DNA from: Acidithiobacillus ferruginosus
GTDB lineage: Bacteria > Pseudomonadota > Gammaproteobacteria > Acidithiobacillales > Acidithiobacillaceae
Direction: 5' to 3'
DNA length: 28,102 bases
NCBI RefSeq assembly: GCF_018854495.1
Contig: NZ_JABBDR010000105.1
Coordinates: 1 to 28,102 of the forward strand
The notes beneath the pieces are model-generated. The model was given only the letters and a program-made list of their open reading frames with translations. It had not been told where the DNA came from and searched no databases. This document shows, piece by piece, positions 1 through 7,199 of the stretch. Made by a program: the position numbers and the translations under genes. The stretch's first letter is position 1, and every line of letters begins with the position of its first letter.

Positions 1-121
1 ATACCAGCAGCGAAACCACCCGCGCCTTGGCCAGAACCCAGAGGTCGCGAAGAAAAGACGGCCGTGCCCGGGGACCAGTAAGATCGCCAATGCCGTCGCT
101 GTGTAATCCTTCTTTTAACAT
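1..121 (-). CDS. ctaB: Protoheme IX farnesyltransferase (heme O synthase), N-terminal part, cut by window edge
   Basis: An open frame begins with ATG at 121 and runs off the left edge, giving about 40 residues. After a polar leader it reads LAKARVVSLLV, which resembles the conserved start of the first membrane helix of UbiA-type heme O synthases (usually LxKPRVxxLL). The start lies 15 bases after the ctaA stop, so the two are probably co-transcribed. CtaB farnesylates heme B to heme O in the cytoplasmic membrane; CtaA then converts heme O to heme A for the aa3 oxidase encoded nearby. Only the N-terminus is visible, so the call depends on this short motif and on the adjacent ctaA. Confidence 0.7.
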   Translation of the reverse strand, partial: MLKEGLHSDGIGDLTGPRARPSFLRDLWVLAKARVVSLLV

Positions 122-136
122 GACGCTAGGACCTCA

Positions 137-1090
137 TTAACGCCACTGCAGGACAATGGCGAGAGACATGAGCAGGACCATGGACTGGTGAAAGACCACC
201 ATGACGCCAGGATCCCGGGGTTTGAGATTCACCGCATGAAACAATAAAAAACCAACTGCAACCTGGGTTACCGCCAGATAAAAAGCGACAGGATAGGCCG
301 GCATCATCCAGCCAAGGGTGGCGACCAGCAACAAGGCCGCACTGACGTGGGCAGCAATGGTCCACTGTGAAGCCTTCTGCGGTTTGACGAAGGGGCCGAT
401 GGCAGTGCCGAAGCCGCGCTGACCGGTGGTCATGCCCCCGAGAAATACGGCGAGGAGCAGGGCATGCAGAGCGCCTACGGCACTGAGGTAGCTCCAGAAG
501 TCGAGCCCCGGATAGACCAGACCGGTCAGGTAAACGAGGAAGACTCCATAGGCGAGCAGACCGTGGGTGCCGTGAACGAACGCCGGGGCCCTGCCAGCGA
601 GGACATACAAAGTGCCCATCCCGAACAGGGCGGTAACTACGATCAGGGACAACCCGCTGATCGTAGTGATACTTGGCGACAGTATCACCAGCGCAAGGGC
701 CACCAGACCGACTAGGGTCGCTACCAAGCGATGTGCAGCCTCAGGATCACCACGCACCATCAGTACCGCGATGTTGCGCGTGTAAGGCCAGCGGGTCCCC
801 AAGGACAAACCGTAGCCAAAACCCTCAACGATACTGCCGAGCAGGATCAGGACGATGGCAAAACCCACCTCGCTGGCTTTGAGGCCGTTGACGACATCCA
901 CTATAAAACCCTGGTGGCTGTTCATGCCGCGCCACAACCCGGCCAGCACCGCCACCAGCAGCATCCCGGTAATCAGCCAGCCAATCACCCGTACTACCGG
1001 CGTCATCTCCCCTTCTACGGCGTGGGGAATGCCGTTCGTATCCTGGTACGTAACCCCGTCCGATACCCCATGATGAATGTTGCGCCGCAT
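137..1090 (-). CDS. ctaA: Heme A synthase, COX15/CtaA family membrane protein
   Basis: The product is 317 residues with about eight hydrophobic helices, the usual CtaA topology. Candidate heme-ligand histidines sit where the family has them: EAAHR near residue 120, HGTHG at 173-176, His248 in AAHVSAALL and His301 in FHQS. The family oxidises the C8 methyl of heme O to give heme A. I chose ATG at 1090 because AAGGTGG precedes it by five bases; an in-frame GTG at 1099 lies inside that ribosome binding site. It follows the rus operon on the same strand after a terminator-like hairpin, and ctaB starts 15 bases downstream. Identification rests on the His pattern, topology and ctaB linkage; overall sequence conservation in this family is low. 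Confidence 0.78.
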   Translation of the reverse strand: MRRNIHHGVSDGVTYQDTNGIPHAVEGEMTPVVRVIGWLITGMLLVAVLAGLWRGMNSHQGFIVDVVNGLKASEVGFAIVLILLGSIVEGFGYGLSLGTRWPYTRNIAVLMVRGDPEAAHRLVATLVGLVALALVILSPSITTISGLSLIVVTALFGMGTLYVLAGRAPAFVHGTHGLLAYGVFLVYLTGLVYPGLDFWSYLSAVGALHALLLAVFLGGMTTGQRGFGTAIGPFVKPQKASQWTIAAHVSAALLLVATLGWMMPAYPVAFYLAVTQVAVGFLLFHAVNLKPRDPGVMVVFHQSMVLLMSLAIVLQWR

Positions 1091-1298
1091 ATTTACCACC
1101 TTAAATGAAGAAACGTCAGGCTATCTGTGTTTGGGAGTTTATCTGGATGAATTAATATATGTACCGAGGCAATCCTGTTATCGTGTTCTATAGTTCAACA
1201 AACTTAACCAATCATCATACGTTGCATGCAAGTATACTCATAACATCATATAAAGCATACCGCAAGACTTTAGATTCGTATTTTATAATAAATACCAA

Positions 1299-1332
1299 TG
1301 GCCAGGGCAAGATAACCATCCCGCCCTGGCCA
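1299..1332 (-). terminator. Hairpin terminator downstream of rus
   Basis: TGGCCAGGGC at 1299-1308 and GCCCTGGCCA at 1323-1332 form a perfect 10-bp stem with a 14-base loop. Read on the minus strand the stem is followed by TTGGTATTTATT, which is T-rich but not a clean T run. It lies about 50 bases after the rus stop codon and before ctaA, so it probably ends the rus operon transcript. Confidence 0.65.
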
Positions 1333-1381
1333 CCAGGGTCTACACTAGCAAAGCGTCGTTACCCGAACAACCATCCGGGCA

Positions 1382-1945
1382 TTACTTGACAACGATCTTC
1401 CCGAACATACCGGTGGCGGCATGCCCCGGTATCTGGCACACGTAGTAGTAAGTGCCCGCAGTCGGATGCCAGGTAAAATCCGTATATCCGAACTTGCCAT
1501 CTTTTGGGACCGGACTAAATCCAGTTCCTGCGACAATGGGATCGATCACCGGCATAACCGCATAAGGAGGTCCTTTTTTGGTGATGTCAAAGCTATGACC
1601 AAATCCCTTGTTGGTGTTAATGAAGGTCACGTCCACGGTTGCCCCTGCGGGAATCTCCAGGGTCGGGTTCTTTTTGTCATGAACTTCAAAGCTCGGAAAT
1701 GGAAATCCCGGGAGCACGGCCGCCGCGACCACATGTACCGTCTTGCCACTGTAGGTGACGGTGTCACCACTGACTTTCCCGGTGTCTTTCTCCAGCATGG
1801 CTTTTACTTGAGGAAGCGTCGCCTCTTTCCACGTGGTATCCAGAGTACCGGCCATCGCGGTGCCCATGCCAATCGTTGCAGCCAGAGCCGCAGCCGCACC
1901 AACAGTCACATACCAGTTCTTTTTCATAGTGTTCTGTGTATACAT
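1382..1945 (-). CDS. rus: Rusticyanin precursor, periplasmic type I blue copper protein
   Basis: The 187-residue precursor has a signal peptide of 32 residues ending in AMA, giving a 155-residue mature protein starting GTLDTTW, as in classical rusticyanin. In mature numbering the copper ligands are His85 (GFGHSFD), Cys138 (YVCQIPGH), His143 and Met148, all present. Rusticyanin is a very high-potential, acid-stable electron carrier in the periplasm and sits at the branch point between the downhill path to the aa3 oxidase and the uphill path to the bc1 complex. It is the last gene of the operon, followed by a hairpin. A GAAGGGA/AAGGAG stretch precedes the ATG; a second in-frame ATG (residue 7) is possible. 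The near identity to A. ferrooxidans RusA is from memory. Confidence 0.97.
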   Translation of the reverse strand: MYTQNTMKKNWYVTVGAAAALAATIGMGTAMAGTLDTTWKEATLPQVKAMLEKDTGKVSGDTVTYSGKTVHVVAAAVLPGFPFPSFEVHDKKNPTLEIPAGATVDVTFINTNKGFGHSFDITKKGPPYAVMPVIDPIVAGTGFSPVPKDGKFGYTDFTWHPTAGTYYYVCQIPGHAATGMFGKIVVK

Positions 1946-2074
1946 AAGTTATCCCTTCTCCTTAACGTTTAACCTGAGTAGAACCAGCCGCCCTACAAAA
2001 CAATTACCGGGCCACCTGGCATTTTAATATGCTACCACACGGTATTCATCGCCCGTTACAACCGGGAAATTATC

Positions 2075-2215
2075 TCAAAACAGCACTCTAAGAGTAACAT
2101 AATAGCCACCCAAAGCAATAATAGCCCACAATAATCCTATGATCAACACGATGTTTCCATCCCATACGCCATCATCGCGATCATCGTGAGAAATTAAACC
2201 GCCTTCCTTGTTCAT
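2075..2215 (-). CDS. Small single-span membrane protein between coxD and rus, function unknown
   Basis: Translating the gap between coxD and rus on the minus strand gives a 46-residue ORF starting MNKEGGLISHDDRDDGVWDG, then a hydrophobic helix (about residues 21-40, NIVLIIGLLWAIIALGGYY) and a short tail TLRVLF. Its ribosome binding site, AAAGGAGGT five bases before ATG, is the best in the region together with that of acoP, which argues strongly that it is translated. The Asp-rich N-terminal part would face one side of the membrane. Size and single helix recall small oxidase accessory subunits (subunit IIa of ba3 oxidases, CcoQ of cbb3), but I see no sequence signature proving this. It lies after the coxD hairpin and about 130 bases before rus, so it may be expressed with rus. 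Confidence 0.72.
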   Translation of the reverse strand: MNKEGGLISHDDRDDGVWDGNIVLIIGLLWAIIALGGYYVTLRVLF

Positions 2216-2262
2216 GATTTACCTCCTTTGAAGCATGGGTAACGACGGCGCCACAGTAAAAC

Positions 2263-2307
2263 GCAAAACAAATCCGGATGGCCGTCCGTTACTCGCACGG
2301 CCATCCG
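2263..2307 (-). terminator. Hairpin terminator or attenuator between coxD and the small ORF/rus
   Basis: CGGATGGCCGT at 2275-2285 and ACGGCCATCCG at 2297-2307 form a perfect 11-bp stem with an 11-base loop. On the minus strand it starts 8 bases after the coxD stop and is followed by GATTTGTTTTGCGTTTT, a T-rich tail. It probably stops a fraction of transcripts from the cyc2 promoter, or stabilises the 3' end of the cox mRNA after processing, so that rus can be expressed at a different level from the cox genes. Confidence 0.65.
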
Positions 2308-2314
2308 TGGAACA

Positions 2315-2509
2315 TCATGCCTTGCTAGATGCGCCGTTTTCTCCCTTTTTTAGAATACGCAGCCGATCTTCCTTGCTTGCCTCCTTTAATACCCACCAAA
2401 AGTATGCACTAAGAAACACCACAGGAAACCCAATGTACCCCGTCAGCCAGAAGAACGTCGGATTATCAGCTCCGGACGGGATAACGAACGATAAATGTGA
2501 CATATCCAT
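2315..2509 (-). CDS. coxD: aa3-type cytochrome oxidase small subunit IV (CoxD)
   Basis: This 64-residue protein has one clear membrane helix (about residues 20-42, FFWLTGYIGFPVVFLSAYFWW) and a charged C-terminal tail rich in Lys/Glu/Arg. Position after coxC in a rus-type operon and its length fit CoxD of A. ferrooxidans, the small subunit of the terminal oxidase. A GAGGGTAAG sequence precedes the ATG. Assignment is mostly by gene order; the sequence itself only shows a small single-span membrane protein. Confidence 0.78.
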   Translation of the reverse strand: MDMSHLSFVIPSGADNPTFFWLTGYIGFPVVFLSAYFWWVLKEASKEDRLRILKKGENGASSKA

Positions 2510-2549
2510 TGTCTTACCCTCACTCTATTAGATAATCTTCTATACGAAC

Positions 2550-3104
2550 TTATGCAATATAGAAGACAATAAAAAATGCAACCCATAGAATAACCACACC
2601 GCCCCAGAAGGTTAATACGTTATACGACACCCATCGCTCGCTTTTCGCGCGCTCCGGAGTACGGGTGATTTTCATGATGCTCGCCAGCAGCGCCAGGATG
2701 GCCGCCACGAAATGTACTAGAAACCACAAGCTGGTAATGTCATAAATCCCGCCATAACCACTACCGATGGTTAAGGTAGTCCAGCTGTAGACGATTCCAC
2801 CGGCCATCACCAACGAGACCACTATCAGGGTTGCCAGACTGCTCACGATACCGGCGTCATCGCCCTGATCCAGTTTTTTGCGGGCCGCCATCACCGGCAC
2901 CAGACTGACGAGCATCAGAACAGTCAACGCAACGCCCACGCCCATGTTCAATGTAGCGGGCACCGCAGTACCCCCCCAGAGAAAACGCGCGAGGTCCCAC
3001 ATCGCAAAAATGATGGCCGCAAAAAGTATCAGGAAAAAGAACGCACCTCTTTTTGCACGCTCCGAAGCCGGATCCATTAGCTTGGCATAACTGTTGTCTG
3101 TCAT
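2550..3104 (-). CDS. coxC: aa3-type cytochrome c oxidase subunit III
   Basis: The 184-residue product has five hydrophobic helices (near residues 22-42, 52-73, 90-112, 126-146 and 162-183), matching short bacterial subunit III proteins that lack the first two helices of the mitochondrial type. It sits 19 bases after coxA with AGGAGGAATT before the ATG. Subunit III stabilises the oxidase and is linked to sustained proton uptake. The residue pattern is divergent from standard COX3, so the call leans on position between coxA and coxD and on topology. Confidence 0.85.
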   Translation of the reverse strand: MTDNSYAKLMDPASERAKRGAFFFLILFAAIIFAMWDLARFLWGGTAVPATLNMGVGVALTVLMLVSLVPVMAARKKLDQGDDAGIVSSLATLIVVSLVMAGGIVYSWTTLTIGSGYGGIYDITSLWFLVHFVAAILALLASIMKITRTPERAKSERWVSYNVLTFWGGVVILWVAFFIVFYIA

Positions 3105-3123
3105 GGTTCAATTCCTCCTAAAT

Positions 3124-5007
3124 TTACTTGCTTGGCGTAGGCACCCAAATAACTGGTTCTTTCGCTTCCGCCGCGTAGTTATCGTTCGGGCCCACAACCT
3201 CTGGCTCAGTTCCTGCTGGATATGGCACATACGGCGTTGGCGATTTTATTTGCCATTCCAGGCCGTTGCTGCCCCATGGGTTGGCCTCGGCCTTTGGCCC
3301 ATAGCGCCAACTGTATAAAAGATTGGCCAGCGGAATGAGAAACCCTGCGCCCAAGAAAAAGGACGAGATAGACATAAACAGGTTAATGTCATGCAGGTAA
3401 GGAAGATATATCGCAATTCTCCGGTTCATTCCTTCTATGCCCGCTATGAACATGGGAAAGAACGTACAATTGAAGAATACGAAAAACCACCATGCGTGAA
3501 ACTTTCCCCAAAATTCATTGATCTTCCGTCCAGTAACCTTGGGAAACCACCAGTATAACGCGGCAATCCAGCTAAAGATCACCCCACCAAGCATCGTATA
3601 ATGGAAATGCGCAATAACCCAGTAGGTGTTGTGCAGCTGAAGATCAGCGGGAACGTCTGCATTGAATATGCCCGTCAGGCCACCGATCAGAAAGTTCATC
3701 ATCGCCATCAACACGAGCAACACCGCAGCGTTAATTCTTAAGCGACCACCCCATATCGTCCCGATGGCGGACAAATAAATGAACCCCGTCGGAATGGATA
3801 CGGTTTCCGTTATGGTCATGAATATGGGCATACGTGCGTCACTCACTGCCGTGAAGTAGTGATGAACGCCCAACATTGCACCCAACATGGAAACGCCAAC
3901 CAGGCCAGCGATTGCCCAACCCCTAGCAAACAACGGACGCTTGGCCGCGGCAGGAAGAATCTCCAGCCATATGGCAAAAGCGGGCAAAATGAAAACGTAG
4001 ACCTCTGGATGGAACAAAAACCAGAACTGATCCAGATACGCTAACGGGTGCCCGGTGGGACCGGTGTAAAAATGTGATCCGGCGATCATATCGGATAAGT
4101 CCATGAGCGCGCCGGTATAGGTTGCTGGGGACTCTACGACAAGAATGGTGGCTGCCGCAAATAAACCCCACACAAAAATCGGAACGCGACCCAAGCTCAT
4201 GCCCTTGGCGCGCATGTACACCATGGTTCCGGCGATATTGATGGCTCCAAGTAGCGACGCAAAAAGAATGGTGGCGGCACCGAGCACATACCACACAATA
4301 CCGCTACCACTGTTTTGCGCCAATGGCGGATATCCCCACCATCCAGTCTGAAACCCACCAATCGTAGGGCTCATAAAAACGGCAAAAGTCGCCGGGGGCA
4401 AAAGCCACCAACTCAGGCCAAGAAGCTTCGGGAATACCACATTTCTCGTACCAAGCATCAACGGAATAAGATAGTAGCCAACACCGCCGACGATGGCAGA
4501 GGCCACCACACCCAACAACATCATCAATCCATGAATACCGAACGTTTGGTTGTACTGAATTTCTGACAGCCACCAACTGGTGGAATCTGGTGTCAGCAGT
4601 TCAATGCGGATAGCCATGGCGGCCATACCGGCGAGGAAAAATGTTACTATATTTAATACCACGTAGCGTACGGCTGTAGATTTTGAATCGGGACCAAAAC
4701 GAAAATAACGTTCGATACCCGTGTAAGTTGGTGCTTCTTTTCCTCCAAATGCGCGTCGTATCCATCCCTCCCATACACCGCTGCCCATCAGCCAGCAGAT
4801 CAAGCCGACCACATAACCCACTGTCGCGGGTAAAGGATTTACTATTACCGTGTGGAACAATAAGGCGGTAATCCACGCTGCAGCAAAATATCCGGTTAGT
4901 CCCCAAAGCGTCGCACGGAACAGCGGAAACAGCATGCTGGCCGCAAATGGAGTCTTGTCCACTCCCATGTTGTTCAACGCATTTTCCTGAATTTCGTTAG
5001 TTGCCAT
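3124..5007 (-). CDS. coxA: aa3-type cytochrome c oxidase subunit I
   Basis: This 627-residue, multi-helix subunit carries the heme a and heme a3-CuB centres. Visible ligands: His159 (FGIHG, heme a), His333 and Tyr337 in HPEVY (CuB and the cross-linked tyrosine), His382-His383 (CuB), and AHFHY with His467 (heme a3) and His469 (heme a). The usual proton-channel signatures are altered: the D-channel Asp of the family (D-x-A-F-P-R) is Asn189 in GTRNVVFPK, and the K-channel Lys in PTG-x-K is Ile410 followed by Tyr411. AAGGAG stands six bases before ATG. In the operon it receives electrons from Cyc1 via CoxB and reduces oxygen, consuming cytoplasmic protons that leak in at acid external pH. Confidence 0.96.
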   Translation of the reverse strand: MATNEIQENALNNMGVDKTPFAASMLFPLFRATLWGLTGYFAAAWITALLFHTVIVNPLPATVGYVVGLICWLMGSGVWEGWIRRAFGGKEAPTYTGIERYFRFGPDSKSTAVRYVVLNIVTFFLAGMAAMAIRIELLTPDSTSWWLSEIQYNQTFGIHGLMMLLGVVASAIVGGVGYYLIPLMLGTRNVVFPKLLGLSWWLLPPATFAVFMSPTIGGFQTGWWGYPPLAQNSGSGIVWYVLGAATILFASLLGAINIAGTMVYMRAKGMSLGRVPIFVWGLFAAATILVVESPATYTGALMDLSDMIAGSHFYTGPTGHPLAYLDQFWFLFHPEVYVFILPAFAIWLEILPAAAKRPLFARGWAIAGLVGVSMLGAMLGVHHYFTAVSDARMPIFMTITETVSIPTGFIYLSAIGTIWGGRLRINAAVLLVLMAMMNFLIGGLTGIFNADVPADLQLHNTYWVIAHFHYTMLGGVIFSWIAALYWWFPKVTGRKINEFWGKFHAWWFFVFFNCTFFPMFIAGIEGMNRRIAIYLPYLHDINLFMSISSFFLGAGFLIPLANLLYSWRYGPKAEANPWGSNGLEWQIKSPTPYVPYPAGTEPEVVGPNDNYAAEAKEPVIWVPTPSK

Positions 5008-5063
5008 TACTTACTCCTTATTACATTTTTACGTTGGGTGCCGGCAAACCTTCAGCTGGTCTA

Positions 5064-5828
5064 CTAGAAGCTATTGTTTGCCACCCAAGCCTTGAAGTCC
5101 GCTGGTGTTACCACCTTAACCGGAGCGCGCATCAACGGATGGCCGTTGCCACAAATCAAGGAACACTGTACACGCAGCATGGGGTTTGTAGCGGTTGTTC
5201 CCAACATGGTGGGTGTAATAAACAAATGCCGCACTTCATTTGGGATCACATCCTTTTTCTCACCCCAGGCAGGCACCCAAAAATCATGCATGACGTCTTT
5301 TGTCCGCAGAACGAAGTCTATGGTGCGCCCCTCTGGAACCACCAGTTGTGAAACATCCGTTACGCCCTGCTTGGGATAAGAGAACGTCCACTTCCACTGT
5401 TGCGCGGTAACATCGATCACCAGTGGGTTTTTCGTATCTAACTGGATACCCCAAAGTTGTTCCAGACCCACCATACCCGGGTAAATGGTATTTGCCAGGT
5501 TGATGCCTATGGCCAAAACCAGCCAGGTCACCACGAAAGGCGCCCAGGTCCGTGCCTGATAAGCCGGCGCCGCAGTGTCTGACATGGACGATGCGCGGAA
5601 ACGAAACGCGCTATATACAACCGCACCGCCGACCAGCACATATATGGCTACGGCCTGCCATAACAGGTATGTGGTAGCATCTGCGGTAATATGCGCCTGG
5701 ATGCTCCCCAAGATGGGCCAGTTACCGATGCCCCAGGCCATCAGCGTTTCGCCAATCGCCAGGCCAATAATCCAGAACACCACTAAGCCACGGAAAGCTT
5801 TCCATAAGTTTTCTTTTGCTGCGTTCAT
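5064..5828 (-). CDS. coxB: aa3-type cytochrome c oxidase subunit II with CuA site
   Basis: The 254-residue protein has two N-terminal helices (about 12-32 and 55-76), a further hydrophobic stretch near 97-112 and a periplasmic cupredoxin domain. CuA ligands are visible: His181 (MHDFW), Cys222, Cys226, His230 and Met233 in QCSLICGNGHPLM. The aromatic patch QQWKW near residue 143 is the family's electron entry region. Position 224, a Glu in the usual CSExCG motif whose carbonyl binds CuA, is Leu here. The gene lies between acoP and coxA, and its partner electron donor is probably Cyc1 with AcoP. Confidence 0.95.
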   Translation of the reverse strand: MNAAKENLWKAFRGLVVFWIIGLAIGETLMAWGIGNWPILGSIQAHITADATTYLLWQAVAIYVLVGGAVVYSAFRFRASSMSDTAAPAYQARTWAPFVVTWLVLAIGINLANTIYPGMVGLEQLWGIQLDTKNPLVIDVTAQQWKWTFSYPKQGVTDVSQLVVPEGRTIDFVLRTKDVMHDFWVPAWGEKKDVIPNEVRHLFITPTMLGTTATNPMLRVQCSLICGNGHPLMRAPVKVVTPADFKAWVANNSF

Positions 5829-5842
5829 ATGCCCTCCCTAAA

Positions 5843-6394
5843 TTAGCTTCCCTGAGCAGGTAGTATGTCAAGAATACCATGCATCCCATTCATGAAGTGT
5901 TGACCCGTCTGCAGAAAACACCCATATTCCCATTTCCCGGGCTTATTGGGCACCACAAAACTGAAGGTGTACTTTTGTCCACCGTTGAGGCTAACGGAAA
6001 ATGCCGGTACCGGCCCTGTCTGGCCCCCGCTGGTAATGGGCACGCCATCAAAGAAGTTGTCTTTCCACCCCACGGCTATAGCCTGTGATTTCGGAAAGCC
6101 ATTGTCCCGGGATACCAGTGTTCTGCCGATGGAGAACTGATGCGCAATCGGGGGTGCCGATTGCGATCGGTTATCAATCGTCAATTCCACCTTTTCCCCG
6201 GCATGCCAGGTCATCCGATCCGGTTTATAATAATAGTTAAACTCATCAATCGTATAATGATGCACCCCATTAATGACCTGCCCGGAAGGGTTGGGCAGAG
6301 CTACCGCCTTTTCCCACTGCAGGGCACCTATAATTACCCCTGCGCATATCACGGCGGATACAAGCACCGTAGTCATACCTTTTTTTGCTGCCAT
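5843..6394 (-). CDS. acoP: Cupredoxin AcoP, periplasmic membrane-anchored copper protein of the oxidase branch
   Basis: From the ATG at 6394 the protein has 183 residues. This start is set by AAAGGAGGT six bases upstream; a longer frame (to 6436) lacks such a site. The N-terminus (MAAKKGMTTVLVSAVICAG...) is a membrane anchor or signal. Copper ligands are His85 (AHQFS), Cys159, His166 and Met171 in GCFLQTGQHFMNGMHG; the seven-residue Cys-to-His spacing is unusual for cupredoxins and is the known AcoP feature as I remember it. AcoP is reported to bind the Cyc1-aa3 oxidase supercomplex and help electron transfer. It lies between cyc1 and coxB, as in A. ferrooxidans. Confidence 0.9.
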   Translation of the reverse strand: MAAKKGMTTVLVSAVICAGVIIGALQWEKAVALPNPSGQVINGVHHYTIDEFNYYYKPDRMTWHAGEKVELTIDNRSQSAPPIAHQFSIGRTLVSRDNGFPKSQAIAVGWKDNFFDGVPITSGGQTGPVPAFSVSLNGGQKYTFSFVVPNKPGKWEYGCFLQTGQHFMNGMHGILDILPAQGS

Positions 6395-6495
6395 ACCTCT
6401 ACCTCCTTTGAGAAGCACATAAATCTGACGGTGCAAATGCCTGGCAGACCCATTTTTATAAATTTCAGCCTGCCAGGAAAACTTCTGTTGACCAG

Positions 6496-7188
6496 TTACA
6501 ACGATGAAAGATAAGCCGCCACATCCTTCATCTGCGCCACGGTGATATTCTTCGCAATCTGATTCATCAGGGTATTAACCCGTGTGCCGTTGTGGAAGTA
6601 GGTCAACTGCTGAATGATGTAACCGTAACGCTGGCCAGCCAGACGGGGGAACGGACCCGCCCCTTGACCATCCGATCCGTGGCATTCCATACAGGCAGGG
6701 ATTTGTTCGTTGGTAACCCCCTGGTTGAATATGGCCTTACCTTCTTTCACACCAGCATGCTTGATGCCGCTGCTTTGCATTGGTGGTTTCTGGGCGTTGA
6801 AGTAATCCGCCAGCGCCGTGATTTTCGCACTGTCCAGCGCCTGTGCCACGGGCCACATGTAGATCTCGCCATTCTGATCGGCACGCGAATGGTCCTTATA
6901 CGCTTTCAACTGCGCTTCCAGATAACTTTTATGCTGTCCGGCCAGGCGGGGGACGATCGGATAGAGTGTGTCGCGACCCGTCATCCCGTGGCATACCATG
7001 CAATCGCTGGAGACGCGGTATGGTGCTGGCGCGCCGACGCTGCCGACTGCAGCACTCGCCTGCCCGGCCACCAGCAGGAGTGTACTGAACAGGAGGAAGG
7101 TTTTTGACTTATACATCTTGCTATGTGGATGGGTCATCGTGTCGTTCTCTTTATTGCGCAACCGGTCTTGGTTTAAGTATGTCGTCAT
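6496..7188 (-). CDS. cyc1: Diheme cytochrome c4, Cyc1 (c552), donor to the aa3 oxidase
   Basis: The 230-residue precursor has an extended N-terminus, then a signal peptide (about 26-47, ending ASA). Two class I heme c domains follow, with CMVCH at residues 63-67 and CMECH at 166-170. Each domain has the Pro-Arg-Leu-Ala-Gly-Gln segment typical of cytochrome c4, and candidate methionine ligands at about 111 and 208. It passes electrons from rusticyanin to CoxB in the periplasm. AGGAG lies nine bases before ATG, and only 11 bases separate it from cyc2, so the two are one transcript. The later start at residue 25 (MYKSK) would also leave a normal signal peptide. Confidence 0.95.
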   Translation of the reverse strand: MTTYLNQDRLRNKENDTMTHPHSKMYKSKTFLLFSTLLLVAGQASAAVGSVGAPAPYRVSSDCMVCHGMTGRDTLYPIVPRLAGQHKSYLEAQLKAYKDHSRADQNGEIYMWPVAQALDSAKITALADYFNAQKPPMQSSGIKHAGVKEGKAIFNQGVTNEQIPACMECHGSDGQGAGPFPRLAGQRYGYIIQQLTYFHNGTRVNTLMNQIAKNITVAQMKDVAAYLSSL

Positions 7189-7199
7189 GGCATCGGCTC

